DNA from: Desulfovibrio sp. A2
Lineage (GTDB): Bacteria; Desulfobacterota; Desulfovibrionia; Desulfovibrionales; Desulfovibrionaceae
DNA length: 64,000 nucleotides
Direction of reading: 5' to 3'
NCBI RefSeq assembly: GCF_000226255.1
Contig: NZ_AGFG01000034.1
Span: forward strand, 124,001-188,000
Shown here: in pieces, positions 19,347-29,203 of the stretch
How the letters are laid out: every line of letters begins with the position of its first letter
Numbering within the stretch: position 1 is the first letter of the stretch
The notes under the pieces: model-generated
Seen by the model: only the letters and a program-made list of their open reading frames with translations
The model's database searches: none
Told to the model about the DNA's origin: nothing
Program-made: the position numbers and the translations under genes

Positions 19347-20009
19347 ATGTTTCGTTCGCATCATGCCGCGCGCCGATCGGTATTCGTCCTTCCGCAGCCG
19401 CCGGTCCTGCTGCTGGCGCTGGCCCTGGCGGCCATCCTACTGCTGCCCGGCATGCCCCGCAACGCCACGGCCGCCGATGCAGCATCGGTCATCGGAACCA
19501 TCGACGACGCCGTGCGCGAGGCCGACCGCGCGCGCGATGCCTACGACCGCGTGCGTTCCTCTGGCGATCGCGACGCCATTTCGCGCTACGAGCGGGAATG
19601 GCGGAACTCCGAATACAAGCTGGAAGACGCCCGCATCGAAAACCTGTCGCGCGAATCGGGCATGTCGCCCTCGCGCATCCGGTCCATGCGCGAATCGGGC
19701 ATGGGCTGGGGACAGGTGGCCAAGGAGGCGGGCGCGCACCCCGGCTCGCTGGGCGTGGGGCATTCCAAGAACAAGAAGGGCGGCTGGAACCGCGACGACG
19801 ACCGAGACCTGTACCGCGACTACTATCGCGACCGGCACGACGGCGACCGTGACCGTGATCGCGGCGGCAAGGACGGCAAGCACGCCAAGGGCGGGCACGC
19901 GGACGACGACCGGCAGGGCAAGGGCGGCAAGCCCGACAAGGGTGGAAAGGGCAAGGGCGGCGGCGACTATCCATACGACGACGCGGCAAAGGGCAAGGGC
20001 AAGAAGTAG
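19347..20009 (+). CDS. Secreted highly charged protein of unknown function
   Basis: 220 residues; ATG 19347 has AGGAGG 6 bases upstream. Residues ~15-44 form a signal peptide (VLLLALALAAILLLPG...ATAA). The mature part has a helical, charged segment (IDDAVREADRARDAYDRVRSSGDRD) with a SGMSPSRIRSMRESGMGWGQVAKE motif, then a long Arg/Asp-rich and Lys/Gly-rich tail ending in KGKGKK. The SGMG-WGQVAKE-type block resembles the short repeat seen in several secreted proteins of unknown function. The basic, low-complexity tail could bind nucleic acid or cell-wall polymers; this is speculation. Confidence 0.8.
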   Translation: MFRSHHAARRSVFVLPQPPVLLLALALAAILLLPGMPRNATAADAASVIGTIDDAVREADRARDAYDRVRSSGDRDAISRYEREWRNSEYKLEDARIENLSRESGMSPSRIRSMRESGMGWGQVAKEAGAHPGSLGVGHSKNKKGGWNRDDDRDLYRDYYRDRHDGDRDRDRGGKDGKHAKGGHADDDRQGKGGKPDKGGKGKGGGDYPYDDAAKGKGKK

Positions 20010-20175
20010 CCGCCACCAATCAGGATGCGCGCGGTACCCCGCCGGGGGCCGCGCGCGACGCTCGTTGCGGCACCTTTACAACCACGGGGCCGCGCGGCTA
20101 GGCTGCGCCATCGACGTTCGTTGCCCGCGCGGCGCTACCGCCGCGTTCCTTCCCCGCAACCCGCAGGAGCGCCCC

Positions 20176-20562
20176 ATGGCCCAACGCACCGCCATCATCC
20201 CCGCCGGAGCCCCCGCCCCGGTCGCCCCCTACTCCCCCGGCCTCGCCTGCGGCGGGCTGCTGTTCGTCTCCGGCCAGCTGCCCGTGGACCCGGCCACCGG
20301 CGCCTTCGTGGAGGGCGACATGGCCGCGCGCACCCGCCAGTGCCTGCGCAACGTGCAGGCCGTGGCCAAGGCCGCCGGAGCGGACCTGGACAAGGTGGTC
20401 AAGGTCACCGTGTTCCTCACCAACCTGGCCGACTTCGCCGCCATGAACGCCGCCTACGGCGAATTCTTCGCCGCGCCCTTCCCGGCCCGTTCCACCATCC
20501 AGGTGGCCGCGCTGCCGCTGGGCTCGAACATCGAGATCGAAGCCATCATCGATCTTTCCTGA
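20176..20562 (+). CDS. ridA: RidA-family enamine/imine deaminase
   Basis: 128 residues from ATG 20176 with AGGAG 6 bases upstream. It carries the YjgF/RidA signature: APVAPYSPG near the start, LLFVSGQLPVDP, a TRQCLRNVQAVAKAAG helix and the C-terminal FPARSTIQVAALPLGSNIEIEAI, whose arginine binds the substrate carboxylate. RidA trimers hydrolyse reactive 2-aminoacrylate and other enamines to ammonia and ketoacids, protecting PLP enzymes. Full family length. It appears to be a single-gene unit with a terminator. Confidence 0.95.
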   Translation: MAQRTAIIPAGAPAPVAPYSPGLACGGLLFVSGQLPVDPATGAFVEGDMAARTRQCLRNVQAVAKAAGADLDKVVKVTVFLTNLADFAAMNAAYGEFFAAPFPARSTIQVAALPLGSNIEIEAIIDLS

Positions 20563-20583
20563 CGTTTCGCTCCTGCAACCTCA

Positions 20584-20626
20584 CGCGCCCGGCGGCTCCA
20601 TTCTTACGGATGAACCGCCGGGCGCG
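20584..20626 (+). terminator. Terminator of ridA
   Basis: Perfect 12-base stem CGCGCCCGGCGG/CCGCCGGGCGCG with a 19-base loop, 21 bases past the ridA stop, followed by CTTGCCTGTCC. Confidence 0.65.
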
Positions 20627-20856
20627 CTTGCCTGTCCCCCCGCAATCGCCAGCACGGCTTGATCTGTCCCGTCCTGACCGGTGCTGTGCTGCCCTGTCCC
20701 GTCTGCACCATCCGGCTCCAGCTGGCTCCATTCGGCCCACGCGGAGCGTGTCCCGCAGCCACGCGAGGTCTCGTCCACTTTTTCCGGACAATCCGCCATT
20801 CCCCCATTCCGCCCCCATTGACCTTGCCGGGGGATGGGGATATCTCCCTTGTTCAT

Positions 20857-20875
20857 GAGAATGATTTTCAACATC
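20857..20875 (+). promoter_or_regulatory. Fur-box-like site upstream of the HD-GYP gene
   Basis: GAGAATGATTTTCAACATC matches the 19-base Fur consensus GATAATGATAATCATTATC at 14 positions, including the central AATGAT and TCA. It lies about 75 bases before the HD-GYP gene, within the only AT-rich stretch of this intergenic region, a typical place for a repressor site. Iron control is inferred. Confidence 0.45.
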
Positions 20876-20949
20876 ACGATATCGACAGTACATTCCCACG
20901 TCCTGCTCCGCCACGGCCGCGCCCGCGAAAAACACCGGAGCGGCGGGCC

Positions 20950-21867
20950 ATGCTGAGCACCCTGCTGCACCAGTTCGCGGAGTCGCTCGGCAACGCCATC
21001 GACGCCAAGGACGCCCACACCCGCTCGCATTCCGAGGAAGTGGCCCTGGCCGCCTTTCTGCTGGCGCGGGCCATGGGCCTTTCACCGGCCGACGCCGACC
21101 GGGTGCACGTGGCCGGGCACCTGCACGACATCGGCAAGATCGGCGTGCCCGACGCCGTGCTGCTGAAGGCGGGCACCCTGACCCCGCAGGAATGGGAGCA
21201 CATGCGCGCCCACCCGGTCATCGGCGCGCGCATCGTGAGCCCCGTGGCCGACCTTGCCGACGAGGGCGTGGCCGCCATGATCCTGCACCACCACGAACGG
21301 TGGGACGGCCGGGGCTACCCCAACGGCCTGCGCGGCGAGGCCATACCCCTTGGCGCGCGCATCATCGCCCTGGCGGACAGCCTGTCCGCCATGCTCCAGC
21401 ACCGGCCCTACCGCCCGGCCATGCGCTTCGACGAGGCCGAGGCGGAACTGCTGCGCTGCTCTGGCAGCCAGTTCGACCCCGCCGTGGTGCGGGCCTTCGT
21501 GAACGTACGCGACGAACTGCACCGCGCCATCACCGCGCCCCTGCCGCCACGCCCCGAGATTGCCAGCGCCGCCGCCGTGGCTCCCTGCTGCCGCCATGGG
21601 CACGCCGCGCCCGATGCCATGCATGACGCCGCCCCCGGCGCGCGCCTTGCCCACTCGCCCGAAACGTCCGCCGTCACCACGGCAATCGCGACCAACGGCA
21701 CTGGCGCAGTGGGCGGCACTGGCGTGGCGGGCGGCACTGGCGTGGCGGGCGGGTCCGAGCCCCCCCGCCGAAACGATATCACCGCCCCACGGAGCGCCAC
21801 ATGGGAAGACACGTGGGAAGACGGCCGCGCCGCGCCGCGCGGCCTGATGATCCCGGTGCCCGCATGA
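20950..21867 (+). CDS. HD-GYP domain c-di-GMP phosphodiesterase
   Basis: 305 residues from ATG 20950 (CGGAG about 10 bases upstream). The HD-GYP domain fills residues ~1-190: HTRSHSEEVA, the HD pair in GHLHDIGKIGVPD, and HHHERWDGRGYPNGLRGEAIPL with the GYP motif. Such enzymes hydrolyse c-di-GMP to pGpG or GMP using two or three metals. No sensor domain precedes it. The C-terminal ~110 residues are low complexity, including a GGTGVAGGTGVAGG repeat. Its stop overlaps the start of a diguanylate cyclase gene, so opposing activities are made from one transcript. Confidence 0.9.
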   Translation: MLSTLLHQFAESLGNAIDAKDAHTRSHSEEVALAAFLLARAMGLSPADADRVHVAGHLHDIGKIGVPDAVLLKAGTLTPQEWEHMRAHPVIGARIVSPVADLADEGVAAMILHHHERWDGRGYPNGLRGEAIPLGARIIALADSLSAMLQHRPYRPAMRFDEAEAELLRCSGSQFDPAVVRAFVNVRDELHRAITAPLPPRPEIASAAAVAPCCRHGHAAPDAMHDAAPGARLAHSPETSAVTTAIATNGTGAVGGTGVAGGTGVAGGSEPPRRNDITAPRSATWEDTWEDGRAAPRGLMIPVPA

Positions 21868-23030
21868 ATCACCTTCATTCCTGCAATACCGGCGGCGCGC
21901 ACGCCGACGCCGCACACCCCGCGAACCGGACCGACGCCGCCGCGCGCGCATGGGGTCTGCCCCTTGCCGCCCCCCGCTGGCTGCGCCGCCTGACCGACGC
22001 CTTCTGGCGCGGCGTGGACGCGCTGAACCCGCGCACCCGGCTGGCCATCGCGCTGTTCCTGGTGGTGGCCGCCCCCGCCGGGGTGCTGCTGCACCACCTG
22101 GAATCGCAGGGCCGCGCCGTGCTGCCCGCAGTGCCCGGCCTGCCCCGGGCGTTGCCCCTGGCCGTGTACGACGACATCATCCTGGCCGTGGCCCTGTATC
22201 TGGCCGGTGCGCTGGTGCTGTGCATTCCCGTGGCCGGGCTGGTCTGCCGCTTCGTGCTGCTGCGCGACATCCGCGAGATCAACGTGTTCTGCCTGGCCCT
22301 GCGCGAAGGCCGCCAGCCGCGCCCCCTGGCGCTGCCCAACGAGCAGGAGGACGAGCACGAACTGCTGCGCCTGAAGCGCAACCTGGAATGGATGGCCCAC
22401 CTGGTGGCCAGCCGCGAGCGGCACCTGATGGCCCGGCTGGAGGCCACGGACAGCCGGGCCAGGCACATGGAGGAACTGGCCGTGCGCGACCCGCTGACCG
22501 GCCTGTTCAACCGCCGCCACTTCGAACGGCGCATGGCCGAGCTGACCGCAGAAGCACGGCTGCGCCCGCCCTTCCATCTGATGCTGGTGGACTGCGACCG
22601 CTTCAAGGCCGTCAACGACACCCACGGCCACGCTGCGGGCGACGAACTGCTGCGCCTGCTGGGCGACGTCATCGCCGAGGCGGTGCGAGCGGGCACCGAC
22701 ACCCCCTGCCGCATCGGCGGCGACGAGTTCGGCATCCTGTTCGCCTGCCCGGACGAGAACGCCGTGCGCGCCGTGGCCGAACGCATCCGCCACCGTTTCG
22801 CCCAGTGCCAGTCCCACGGCTGCACCCTGAGCATCGGCATCGCCCGCTACCGCCCGCAGGGCGACGGCAACGCCGACGCCGCCTGCCAGCTGGTCCCGGT
22901 GACCGACGCGGGCAACGCGGCCTGCGCGGGCGAGGGCGCGCCCCTGGCCGTGCAGGCCATGGTGGCCCGCGCCGACGGCGCGGTGTACGCGGTGAAGCGG
23001 CGCGGGGGCAACGGCATCGCCGTGCGCTAG
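21864..23030 (+). CDS. Membrane-bound diguanylate cyclase (GGDEF)
   Basis: 388 residues; ATG 21864 overlaps the preceding stop (ATGA). Two membrane helices (TRLAIALFLVVAAPAGVLL near 55-73 and IILAVALYLAGALVLCIPVAGLV near 98-120) flank a short periplasmic loop. A HAMP-like linker and coiled coil follow, then the GGDEF domain with LVDCDRFKAVND and an intact GGDEF motif near residue 286. The four residues before the active site are AGTD rather than RxxD, so it seems to lack the product-inhibition I-site. A ~35-residue insertion (near 335-370) interrupts the C-terminal part of the domain. It would synthesise c-di-GMP. Confidence 0.92.
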   Translation: MNHLHSCNTGGAHADAAHPANRTDAAARAWGLPLAAPRWLRRLTDAFWRGVDALNPRTRLAIALFLVVAAPAGVLLHHLESQGRAVLPAVPGLPRALPLAVYDDIILAVALYLAGALVLCIPVAGLVCRFVLLRDIREINVFCLALREGRQPRPLALPNEQEDEHELLRLKRNLEWMAHLVASRERHLMARLEATDSRARHMEELAVRDPLTGLFNRRHFERRMAELTAEARLRPPFHLMLVDCDRFKAVNDTHGHAAGDELLRLLGDVIAEAVRAGTDTPCRIGGDEFGILFACPDENAVRAVAERIRHRFAQCQSHGCTLSIGIARYRPQGDGNADAACQLVPVTDAGNAACAGEGAPLAVQAMVARADGAVYAVKRRGGNGIAVR

Positions 23031-23082
23031 GGGTGTGTATTCCCGTCTGCGTGCGGCTGCACGCCTGCCTTTCCGAACAACG

Positions 23083-23116
23083 ACACCCCCGCCGATGCGC
23101 GCATCGGCGGGGGTGT
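23083..23116. terminator. Bidirectional terminator between convergent genes
   Basis: A perfect 16-base stem beginning ACACCCCCGCCGATGC with loop GC, followed by TTTCGTC on the plus strand and by CGTTGTT on the minus strand. It separates the diguanylate cyclase gene from the RND pump gene, which converge here. Confidence 0.8.
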
Positions 23117-23170
23117 TTCGTCATGGGGCAAGGGCCACTCGCGGCGGATACGGGAATGCCGCCGGGCGCG

Positions 23171-26100
23171 CTACCCCTGCGCCTGCGTTGCCGCCCGCTG
23201 GTTGCCCAGTGCCCGGCCCATCTTGCGCTGCAGCCAGCGGCTTAGCTTGTCCAGGTACATGTAGTACACCGGGGTGATGTACAGGGTCAGCAGTTGCGAC
23301 ACCATCAGCCCCCCCACCACGGCCAGGCCCAGCGGCCTGCGTTCCTCCGCGCCCGCGCCGAAGCCCACGGCGATGGGCAGCGCGCCCATGAGCGCGGCCA
23401 TGGTGGTCATCATGATGGGCCGGAAGCGCACCAGACAGCCATGGAAGATGGCGTCCGCCGGTTCGCGCCCCTCGTTGCGCTCCGACTCGATGGCGAAGTC
23501 GATCATCATGATGGCGTTCTTCTTCACGATGCCGATGAGCATGATGATGCCCACGAAGGCGTACAGGTTCAGGTCGTACCCAAAGAACATCAGCGTGAGC
23601 AGCGCGCCCATGCCCGCCGAGGGCAGGCCGGAAAGGATGGTCAGCGGGTGGATGAAGCTCTCGTACAGGATGCCGAGCACGATGTAGATGACGAACACCG
23701 CCAGGGCCAGCAGCACGGTCATGCCCTGCAGCGAACTCTGGAAGGCCTGCGCCGTGCCCTGGAACGAACCCACCACGTCGGCGGGCAGCAGGGGCGAGGC
23801 CACCTGCTCCACCTGCGCCACCCCTTCGCCCAGGGCCACGCCGGGCCGCAGGTTGAACGACACGGTCACCGAGGGCAGCTGGCCGGAATGGTTCACCGAC
23901 AGCGGCCCCACCCCTTCGCTGAGGCTGGCCAGGGTATCCAGCGGCACCAGCATGCCGGAATTGGCCCGCACGTACAGCAGCGGCAGCACGGATGCGTCGC
24001 GCTGGTATTCGGGCAGCAGTTCCAGCAGCACGGCATAGTCGTTGGTGGGCGCGTAGATGGTGGAGACCTGCCGCGAACTGAAGCCCGACTGCAACGCCTC
24101 TTCGATGCGCTGGGCCGAAACGCCCAGGGCCGCCGCCTTGTCGCGGTGGATGGTCACGCGCACCTCGGGGTTCTTCAACTGCAAGTCGCTGGTCACGTCC
24201 TGCAAGCCGGGCAGGGTGCGCATTTTTTCTTCAAGCAGCGGGGCCACCCGGTACAGTTCCTCGGTGTCCGGCCCCTGGATGGTGTACTGGTACAGGCTCT
24301 TGGTGGTGCGCCCGCCGATGTTGATGGATGGCGGGTTGGACACGAAGGCCTGGATGCCCGGCAGGGTGTTCAGTTTCGGACGCAGCCGCTGGATGACCTG
24401 CTCCGGCGTTTCCTTGCGCTGGTGGCGGTCCTTCAGCATGATCACCAGCCGCCCGGCGTTGCCGCCAAGGTTGGGGCCGCCCGGCCCCACGATGGAGGTG
24501 AACGAGGCGATGGCCGGGTCCGCCGCCAGTACACCATGCAGGGCGGTCTGGTTGCGCACCATGGCGTCGGACGAAATGGACTGGTCCGCCTCGGTGAAGC
24601 CGGAAAGCTGCCCCGTGTCGCCGCTGGGCAGAAAGCCCTTGGGCATGGTCACGAACAGCCACGCCGTCAGCCCCAGCACGCCCAGCGAGGCGAGAAAGGT
24701 GATGAAGTGGTGGCGGGTGGTGAAGCGCAGGCTGCGCTCGTAGATGTGCAGCAACCCGTCGAAGAACGCCTCCAGCGCGTTGTACACGCGGCCGTGGCGC
24801 TCCGCGCCGTGCGGCTTCAAAAAGCGGCTGCACAGCATGGGCGTGAGCGACAGCGAGACCACGCCCGAAAGGCCGATGGCCACCATGATGACCACCGAGA
24901 ATTCGCGGAACAGCCGCCCCACCACCCCGCCCATGAACAGCACGGGAATGAACACCGCCGCCAGCGAGATGGTCATGGAAATGATGGTGAAGCCGATTTC
25001 CTTCGACCCGTCCAGGGCCGCCTGCATGACCGGCTTGCCCATTTCCTTGTGGCGCACGATGTTCTCGAGCATGACGATGGCGTCGTCCACCACGAAGCCC
25101 ACGGCCAGCGTCAGGGCCATCAGTGACAGGTTGTCCAGGCTGTGCCCGAACACGTACATCAGGGCAAAGGTGCCCACCACCGACATGGGCAGGGCCAGGC
25201 TGGGGATGACCGTGGCCGACAGGCTGCGCAAAAACAGGAAGATCACCAGCACCACCAGGAACACGGTGAGCACCAGCGTGAACTTCACGTCGTCCACCGA
25301 TTCGCGGATGGTCTGCGAGCGGTCGTACATCACGTTCAGCTGCACCGACGCGGGCAACTGCCGCTCGAACGAGGGCAAAAGCTCCTTCACCGCGTTGACC
25401 ACGGCCACGGTGTTGGAGCCGGGCTGGCGCTGCACGGCCAGCACGATGCCGCGCGTGTCGTTGAACCAAGTGAACTGCTTGTCCTGCTCCACGCTGTCGA
25501 TGACCCGGCCAAGCTCGCCCAGGCGCACCGGCGCGCCATCGCGCCAGGCCACCACCATGGGCCGGTACGAGGCCGCGTCGAACAGCTGGCCGCTGGCCTG
25601 GATGTTGCGCGAGGTGTGGTCGCCCTGCAGGGTGCCGGTGGGCAGGTTGACGTTGGAATCGGAAATGGCCTTGGCCACCTCGTCAAGGCCAAGGCCGCGC
25701 GTGGCCAGGGCGCGCGGGTCCACCTGGGCGCGCACCGCGTACTTCTGCGAACCGTACACCTGCACCTGGGCCACCCCGGCCACCATGGAGATGCGCTGGG
25801 CCAGCATCGTGTCGGCGTATTCGTTCACCTGCGACAGCGGCAGGGTGGGCGAGGTGAGCGCGATGTACAGGATGGGCTGGTCGGCGGGGTTGACCTTGCG
25901 GAAGTAGGGCGGCGTGGTCATGTCGTCGGGCAGGCGGCGCTGCGCCTGCGAGATGGCCGACTGCACGTCCAGCGCGGCCGCGTCGATGTCGCGGTCGAGG
26001 GCGAACTGGATGGTAATGCGCGTGCGCCCCAGAGTGCTCGACGAGGTCATGGAGTCGATGCCCGCGATGGTGGCGAACTGGCGCTCCAGCGGGGTGGCCA

Positions 26101-26287
26101 CGGCGCTGGCCATGGTTTCCGGGTCGGCCCCGGAAAGTTCCGCCGTAACCTGGATGGTGGGAAAGTCCACGTTGGGCAGGTCGCTTACCGGCAGGTTGCG
26201 GTAGCCCACCACCCCGAACAGGAACATGGCCAGCATGACCAGGCAGGTGGTCACCGGCCTGCGGATGAAGAACGCCGCGATGTTCAC
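23171..26287 (-). CDS. RND-family multidrug efflux inner-membrane pump
   Basis: 1038 residues, full length for the HAE1/MdtB-AcrB class. Starts [20 protein letters not shown]; the porter domain contains SGADPETMASAVATPLERQ. The proton-relay pair is in VGFVVDDAIVMLENI (about residues 404-405), and the second-half membrane lysine region (KKNAIMMIDFA) is intact. It exports drugs or other amphiphiles using the proton gradient, in complex with the membrane fusion protein encoded just upstream. No outer-membrane TolC gene lies in the window. Starts 4 bases inside the fusion-protein gene. Confidence 0.95.
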   Translation of the reverse strand: MNIAAFFIRRPVTTCLVMLAMFLFGVVGYRNLPVSDLPNVDFPTIQVTAELSGADPETMASAVATPLERQFATIAGIDSMTSSSTLGRTRITIQFALDRDIDAAALDVQSAISQAQRRLPDDMTTPPYFRKVNPADQPILYIALTSPTLPLSQVNEYADTMLAQRISMVAGVAQVQVYGSQKYAVRAQVDPRALATRGLGLDEVAKAISDSNVNLPTGTLQGDHTSRNIQASGQLFDAASYRPMVVAWRDGAPVRLGELGRVIDSVEQDKQFTWFNDTRGIVLAVQRQPGSNTVAVVNAVKELLPSFERQLPASVQLNVMYDRSQTIRESVDDVKFTLVLTVFLVVLVIFLFLRSLSATVIPSLALPMSVVGTFALMYVFGHSLDNLSLMALTLAVGFVVDDAIVMLENIVRHKEMGKPVMQAALDGSKEIGFTIISMTISLAAVFIPVLFMGGVVGRLFREFSVVIMVAIGLSGVVSLSLTPMLCSRFLKPHGAERHGRVYNALEAFFDGLLHIYERSLRFTTRHHFITFLASLGVLGLTAWLFVTMPKGFLPSGDTGQLSGFTEADQSISSDAMVRNQTALHGVLAADPAIASFTSIVGPGGPNLGGNAGRLVIMLKDRHQRKETPEQVIQRLRPKLNTLPGIQAFVSNPPSINIGGRTTKSLYQYTIQGPDTEELYRVAPLLEEKMRTLPGLQDVTSDLQLKNPEVRVTIHRDKAAALGVSAQRIEEALQSGFSSRQVSTIYAPTNDYAVLLELLPEYQRDASVLPLLYVRANSGMLVPLDTLASLSEGVGPLSVNHSGQLPSVTVSFNLRPGVALGEGVAQVEQVASPLLPADVVGSFQGTAQAFQSSLQGMTVLLALAVFVIYIVLGILYESFIHPLTILSGLPSAGMGALLTLMFFGYDLNLYAFVGIIMLIGIVKKNAIMMIDFAIESERNEGREPADAIFHGCLVRFRPIMMTTMAALMGALPIAVGFGAGAEERRPLGLAVVGGLMVSQLLTLYITPVYYMYLDKLSRWLQRKMGRALGNQRAATQAQG

Positions 26288-27711
26288 TGGCGCGCCTCCG
26301 CAGGGGCCGCGCCCTTGCCGCCGGACTCGACCTTCTGGCCAGATTGCCCGGACTGACCAGATTGCCCGGACGGGCCGGACTGGCCGGACTGGCTGGTCTG
26401 GCTGGCCGGGTCGCCGGGGTTGCCGGGCTTGGCCGAGGCCGGATCAGCGCCCGCCGGGGCCTTTTCCTCCACCAGCGCTCCGGGGGTCAGGCGCAGGTGG
26501 CCGTCCACCACCACCCGCTCGCCGGGGGCCACGCCCTCTTCCACCACCACGGAACCGCCGTGGGAAAGCCCGGTGCGCACCTTGCGCAACTGCACCGTGT
26601 TGTCCTGTCCCACCACGTAGGCGAACAGCCCCTGGCTGCCGGTCTGCACCGCCTGCGACGGAACCACCACCGCGCCGGGCAACGCGCCCAGTTCCACGTA
26701 CACGTCCACGAACTGGCCGGGCCAGAGCACCCGCGATTCGTTGGCGAAGGTGCCGCGCATGCGGATGGTGCCGGTGGCCGTGTTCACCGTGTTGTCCACG
26801 AAGGTCACCGCCCCGCGCGCGGAAACGGCCGTGCCTGTGCCGGGCCCGCCGTCGGCCTTGCCGCCGTCGCCCTTGCCGGGGCCGGGCACCCGCGCCTCCA
26901 CGGGCACGCCCCCGGCGGCCAGCCGCGCGCGGGCGGCGGCCAGGTGCATTTCTGGCAGGGCGAAGCCCACGTAGATGGGTTCTATCTGGTCGATGACCAC
27001 CAGCACCGTGTCCGCCCCGGCGCGCACCATGTTGCCCTGGTCCACCTTGACCTGGCCGGCGCGGCCCGACATGGGCGCGGTGATGGTGGTGTACGAAAGC
27101 TGCACCCTGGCCGTTTCCACCGTGGCCTCGTCGGCCCGCACCGTGGCCCGCAGCGAATCGGCCGTGGAGCGGTACTGGTCGAACTGTTCGCGGCTGATGT
27201 AGCCGTCGGCCACCAGCGCCTCGAAGCGGCGCACATCGTCGTCGGCCTTGGCCAGCAGCACGCGGTCGCGCTGCAGCTTGGCCTGGGCCTCGTTCAGCGC
27301 GGCCTCCAGCGCCCGGCGGTCCACCGAGAACAGCAGGTCGCCCTTGCGCACGTCCTGCCCTTCCCGAAAGTGCACGCCCACGATCTGGCCGTCCACGCGC
27401 GACTTCACGGATACCGTGGCGTAGGGCTCCACGTTGCCCACGGTGCGCACCACCACGGGCAGGTCGCGCCGTTCGGCCAGGGCCGTGGCCACGGGCACCG
27501 GGCGCTTCTGGGGCTTGGCCTTGGCGGCGTCATCGCCGCCGGAACAGCCCGCCAGCACGGCCAGCAGGGCCAGCGGCAGCAGGGTGGACAGGGCGGACAG
27601 GGCGGACAGAAGCCGCCGGACGCGGGGACGGGCGGACGGAAGGTTCCGGGCGGGCGCAAGGCCCCGGACGGACGGCGAGGAAGCGATGGGGGATCGGGTG
27701 GAGGTGTTCAT
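26284..27711 (-). CDS. RND efflux membrane fusion lipoprotein (MdtA/AcrA type)
   Basis: 475 residues. The N-terminal hydrophobic stretch ([13 protein letters not shown]) ends in a lipobox LAGC near residue 55, so the mature protein is lipid-anchored. The standard adaptor pattern follows: [23 protein letters not shown], the alpha-hairpin, [23 protein letters not shown], and the barrel with [18 protein letters not shown]. The C-terminal ~60 residues are a Ser/Gly/Gln tandem repeat ([13 protein letters not shown]), unusual for the family. Gene overlaps by 4 bases with both the TetR gene and the pump gene. Confidence 0.93.
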   Translation of the reverse strand: MNTSTRSPIASSPSVRGLAPARNLPSARPRVRRLLSALSALSTLLPLALLAVLAGCSGGDDAAKAKPQKRPVPVATALAERRDLPVVVRTVGNVEPYATVSVKSRVDGQIVGVHFREGQDVRKGDLLFSVDRRALEAALNEAQAKLQRDRVLLAKADDDVRRFEALVADGYISREQFDQYRSTADSLRATVRADEATVETARVQLSYTTITAPMSGRAGQVKVDQGNMVRAGADTVLVVIDQIEPIYVGFALPEMHLAAARARLAAGGVPVEARVPGPGKGDGGKADGGPGTGTAVSARGAVTFVDNTVNTATGTIRMRGTFANESRVLWPGQFVDVYVELGALPGAVVVPSQAVQTGSQGLFAYVVGQDNTVQLRKVRTGLSHGGSVVVEEGVAPGERVVVDGHLRLTPGALVEEKAPAGADPASAKPGNPGDPASQTSQSGQSGPSGQSGQSGQSGQKVESGGKGAAPAEARQ

Positions 27712-28610
27712 GCGGGGTTCCGTTTGCGGCTGGGAGTGGGGGTGGCGGATGCGGCGCGCGACGCCGCGTCGTCGGGGGGTTCCGGGTGTCCGTCGCGCAG
27801 GCGCGCCCGCAGGGCGGCTATGCCCGCCAGGGAGAAGGCGGTGATGTGCTCCTCCAGCTCGTCAAGGCTGGCGGCGTCGTACGAAATTTCGGGGTACAGC
27901 AGCGGGATGACGTGCCGCGCGAAGTGGTGGTGCAGGCTCTGCCCCACCACGCTGAGCGCGCACAGGGCCACGGCGCGGCTGCGTTCCGGCTCGTCCAGCA
28001 GTTCGCGCACCGTTTCGGCCAGGTACCCGGCGCGCGCGCCGATGACCCGGCCCACGATATCGCCGATGACGCCGGTGGGGTCGGTCATCTCGCGGATGAG
28101 CAGCCTGTTGTACCAGTCGGGCCGACGCGAACCGCGCGTGCGGTGCAACTGCGAATGGATGAAGGCGCGCAATCGTGTTTCCGGGTCGGCAGGTTCGGCG
28201 GCGGCGCCGGGCGACTCGCCGGGCGTGCCCGCAGGGGGCAGCGGCGGTTCCGGAAAGGGTTGCAGCAGCACCTCGCGGTACAGCCCCTGCTTGTCGCCGA
28301 AGTGGTATTTCACCAGGGCCACGTTGACGCCCGCCCGGCGGCAGATTTGGCGCAGCGAGGCGCGGTGGAAGCCCAGTTCGGCAAAGGTCTCGCCTGCGGC
28401 GGCCAGAATGCGCGCCCGGCTGTCCTGGCCGGGCGCATCGGCTGCGTTCCTGTCCGGGCTGGCCGTACCTGTACCAGCAGTGCCCGGACCTGCCATGTCC
28501 GGACGCTCAGGAACGGCGGCGTTGTCGGCGGACGCGGCCGGGGCGCGGTCGGGCGGGGCGGAGGGATGGAGGTCCGGCAAGGCGTCGTGCATGGGATGTC
28601 CATAGGGCAT
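27708..28610 (-). CDS. TetR-family repressor of the RND efflux operon
   Basis: 300 residues from ATG 28610; ATG 28592 (MHDALPDL) is an alternative and neither has a strong ribosome site. The first ~60 residues are Pro/Ala-rich and unstructured. The TetR DNA-binding domain spans ~60-110 ([33 protein letters not shown]...[14 protein letters not shown]), and the C-terminal ligand domain resembles CecR/YbiH regulators ([14 protein letters not shown]...). It is the first gene of the operon TetR-MFP-RND and presumably binds the palindrome upstream of itself. The inducer is unknown. Confidence 0.92.
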   Translation of the reverse strand: MPYGHPMHDALPDLHPSAPPDRAPAASADNAAVPERPDMAGPGTAGTGTASPDRNAADAPGQDSRARILAAAGETFAELGFHRASLRQICRRAGVNVALVKYHFGDKQGLYREVLLQPFPEPPLPPAGTPGESPGAAAEPADPETRLRAFIHSQLHRTRGSRRPDWYNRLLIREMTDPTGVIGDIVGRVIGARAGYLAETVRELLDEPERSRAVALCALSVVGQSLHHHFARHVIPLLYPEISYDAASLDELEEHITAFSLAGIAALRARLRDGHPEPPDDAASRAASATPTPSRKRNPA

Positions 28611-28709
28611 GTGGGCGTGGCCAAGGCCGAGGCCGGGGCACGGGGGCAGGGTGCGGACCCCGCTGGCGGGCCGCGCATCTCCGGTCCGAACCGGAGGGCG
28701 TTCGGCCTA

Positions 28710-28727
28710 CTTAAACGAGTGTTTAAG
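28710..28727. promoter_or_regulatory. Candidate TetR operator CTTAAAC-GAGT-GTTTAAG
   Basis: A perfect 7-base inverted repeat with a 4-base spacer, about 100 bases before the TetR gene. On the minus strand two overlapping -35-like hexamers (TTGACA and TTGACT) lie just upstream, so bound repressor would block the promoter. It fits autoregulation of the TetR-MFP-RND operon. Confidence 0.6.
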
Positions 28728-29124
28728 AAAGTCAATAGCCTGTCAACACATTGTAATAAAAGCTCATCGCCATAAGTTCCGGCGCACCCCGCGCCGCCCT
28801 CGCGCTTGTACCCGTTCGCCACATGCTCGCAGGGCGCGCCGCCGCATAGGGGCGGCTGCCCACCGCCTGCCGCCCGCGCCATATCCGCCCGCGGCAACGA
28901 ATGCACGCGGCTCCACCCCGCCGTGCCGTCCATCGGCCCGGACCCTCAAAACGCACCTCCCGTCACGGCGAGCCCTGTCCTGGCCGGGGCGCAGCCCGCC
29001 ATCATGCGCACGGCACGCCCGATCCACACCCCACCCCGTGCCCCGCCCGCCGCTGCGCAACGCGCGTTCCGGCACGTTCGCCCATGCCCGCACGCATCCC
29101 ATGCTCCCGCGAATAAAAGCAATG

Positions 29125-29136
29125 CTCACATGTGAG
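29125..29136. promoter_or_regulatory. Palindrome CTCACATGTGAG upstream of ech
   Basis: A perfect 12-base palindrome about 70 bases upstream of the putative ech -35 hexamer. It may be a regulator site. No gene is visible in 28745-29342, whose left half is GC-rich and featureless and right half AT-rich. Confidence 0.3.
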
Positions 29137-29203
29137 ACATGCGCTAATTCCTACCTGCCAATTAGACTGTGTGACCAACCACCTGTACTATTTTACAATT
29201 CCC

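Noticed and set aside
23294..25126. 610-codon plus-strand frame opposite the RND pump gene
   Set aside because: Antisense shadow; composition and lack of any domain argue against it, while the pump gene is unmistakable.
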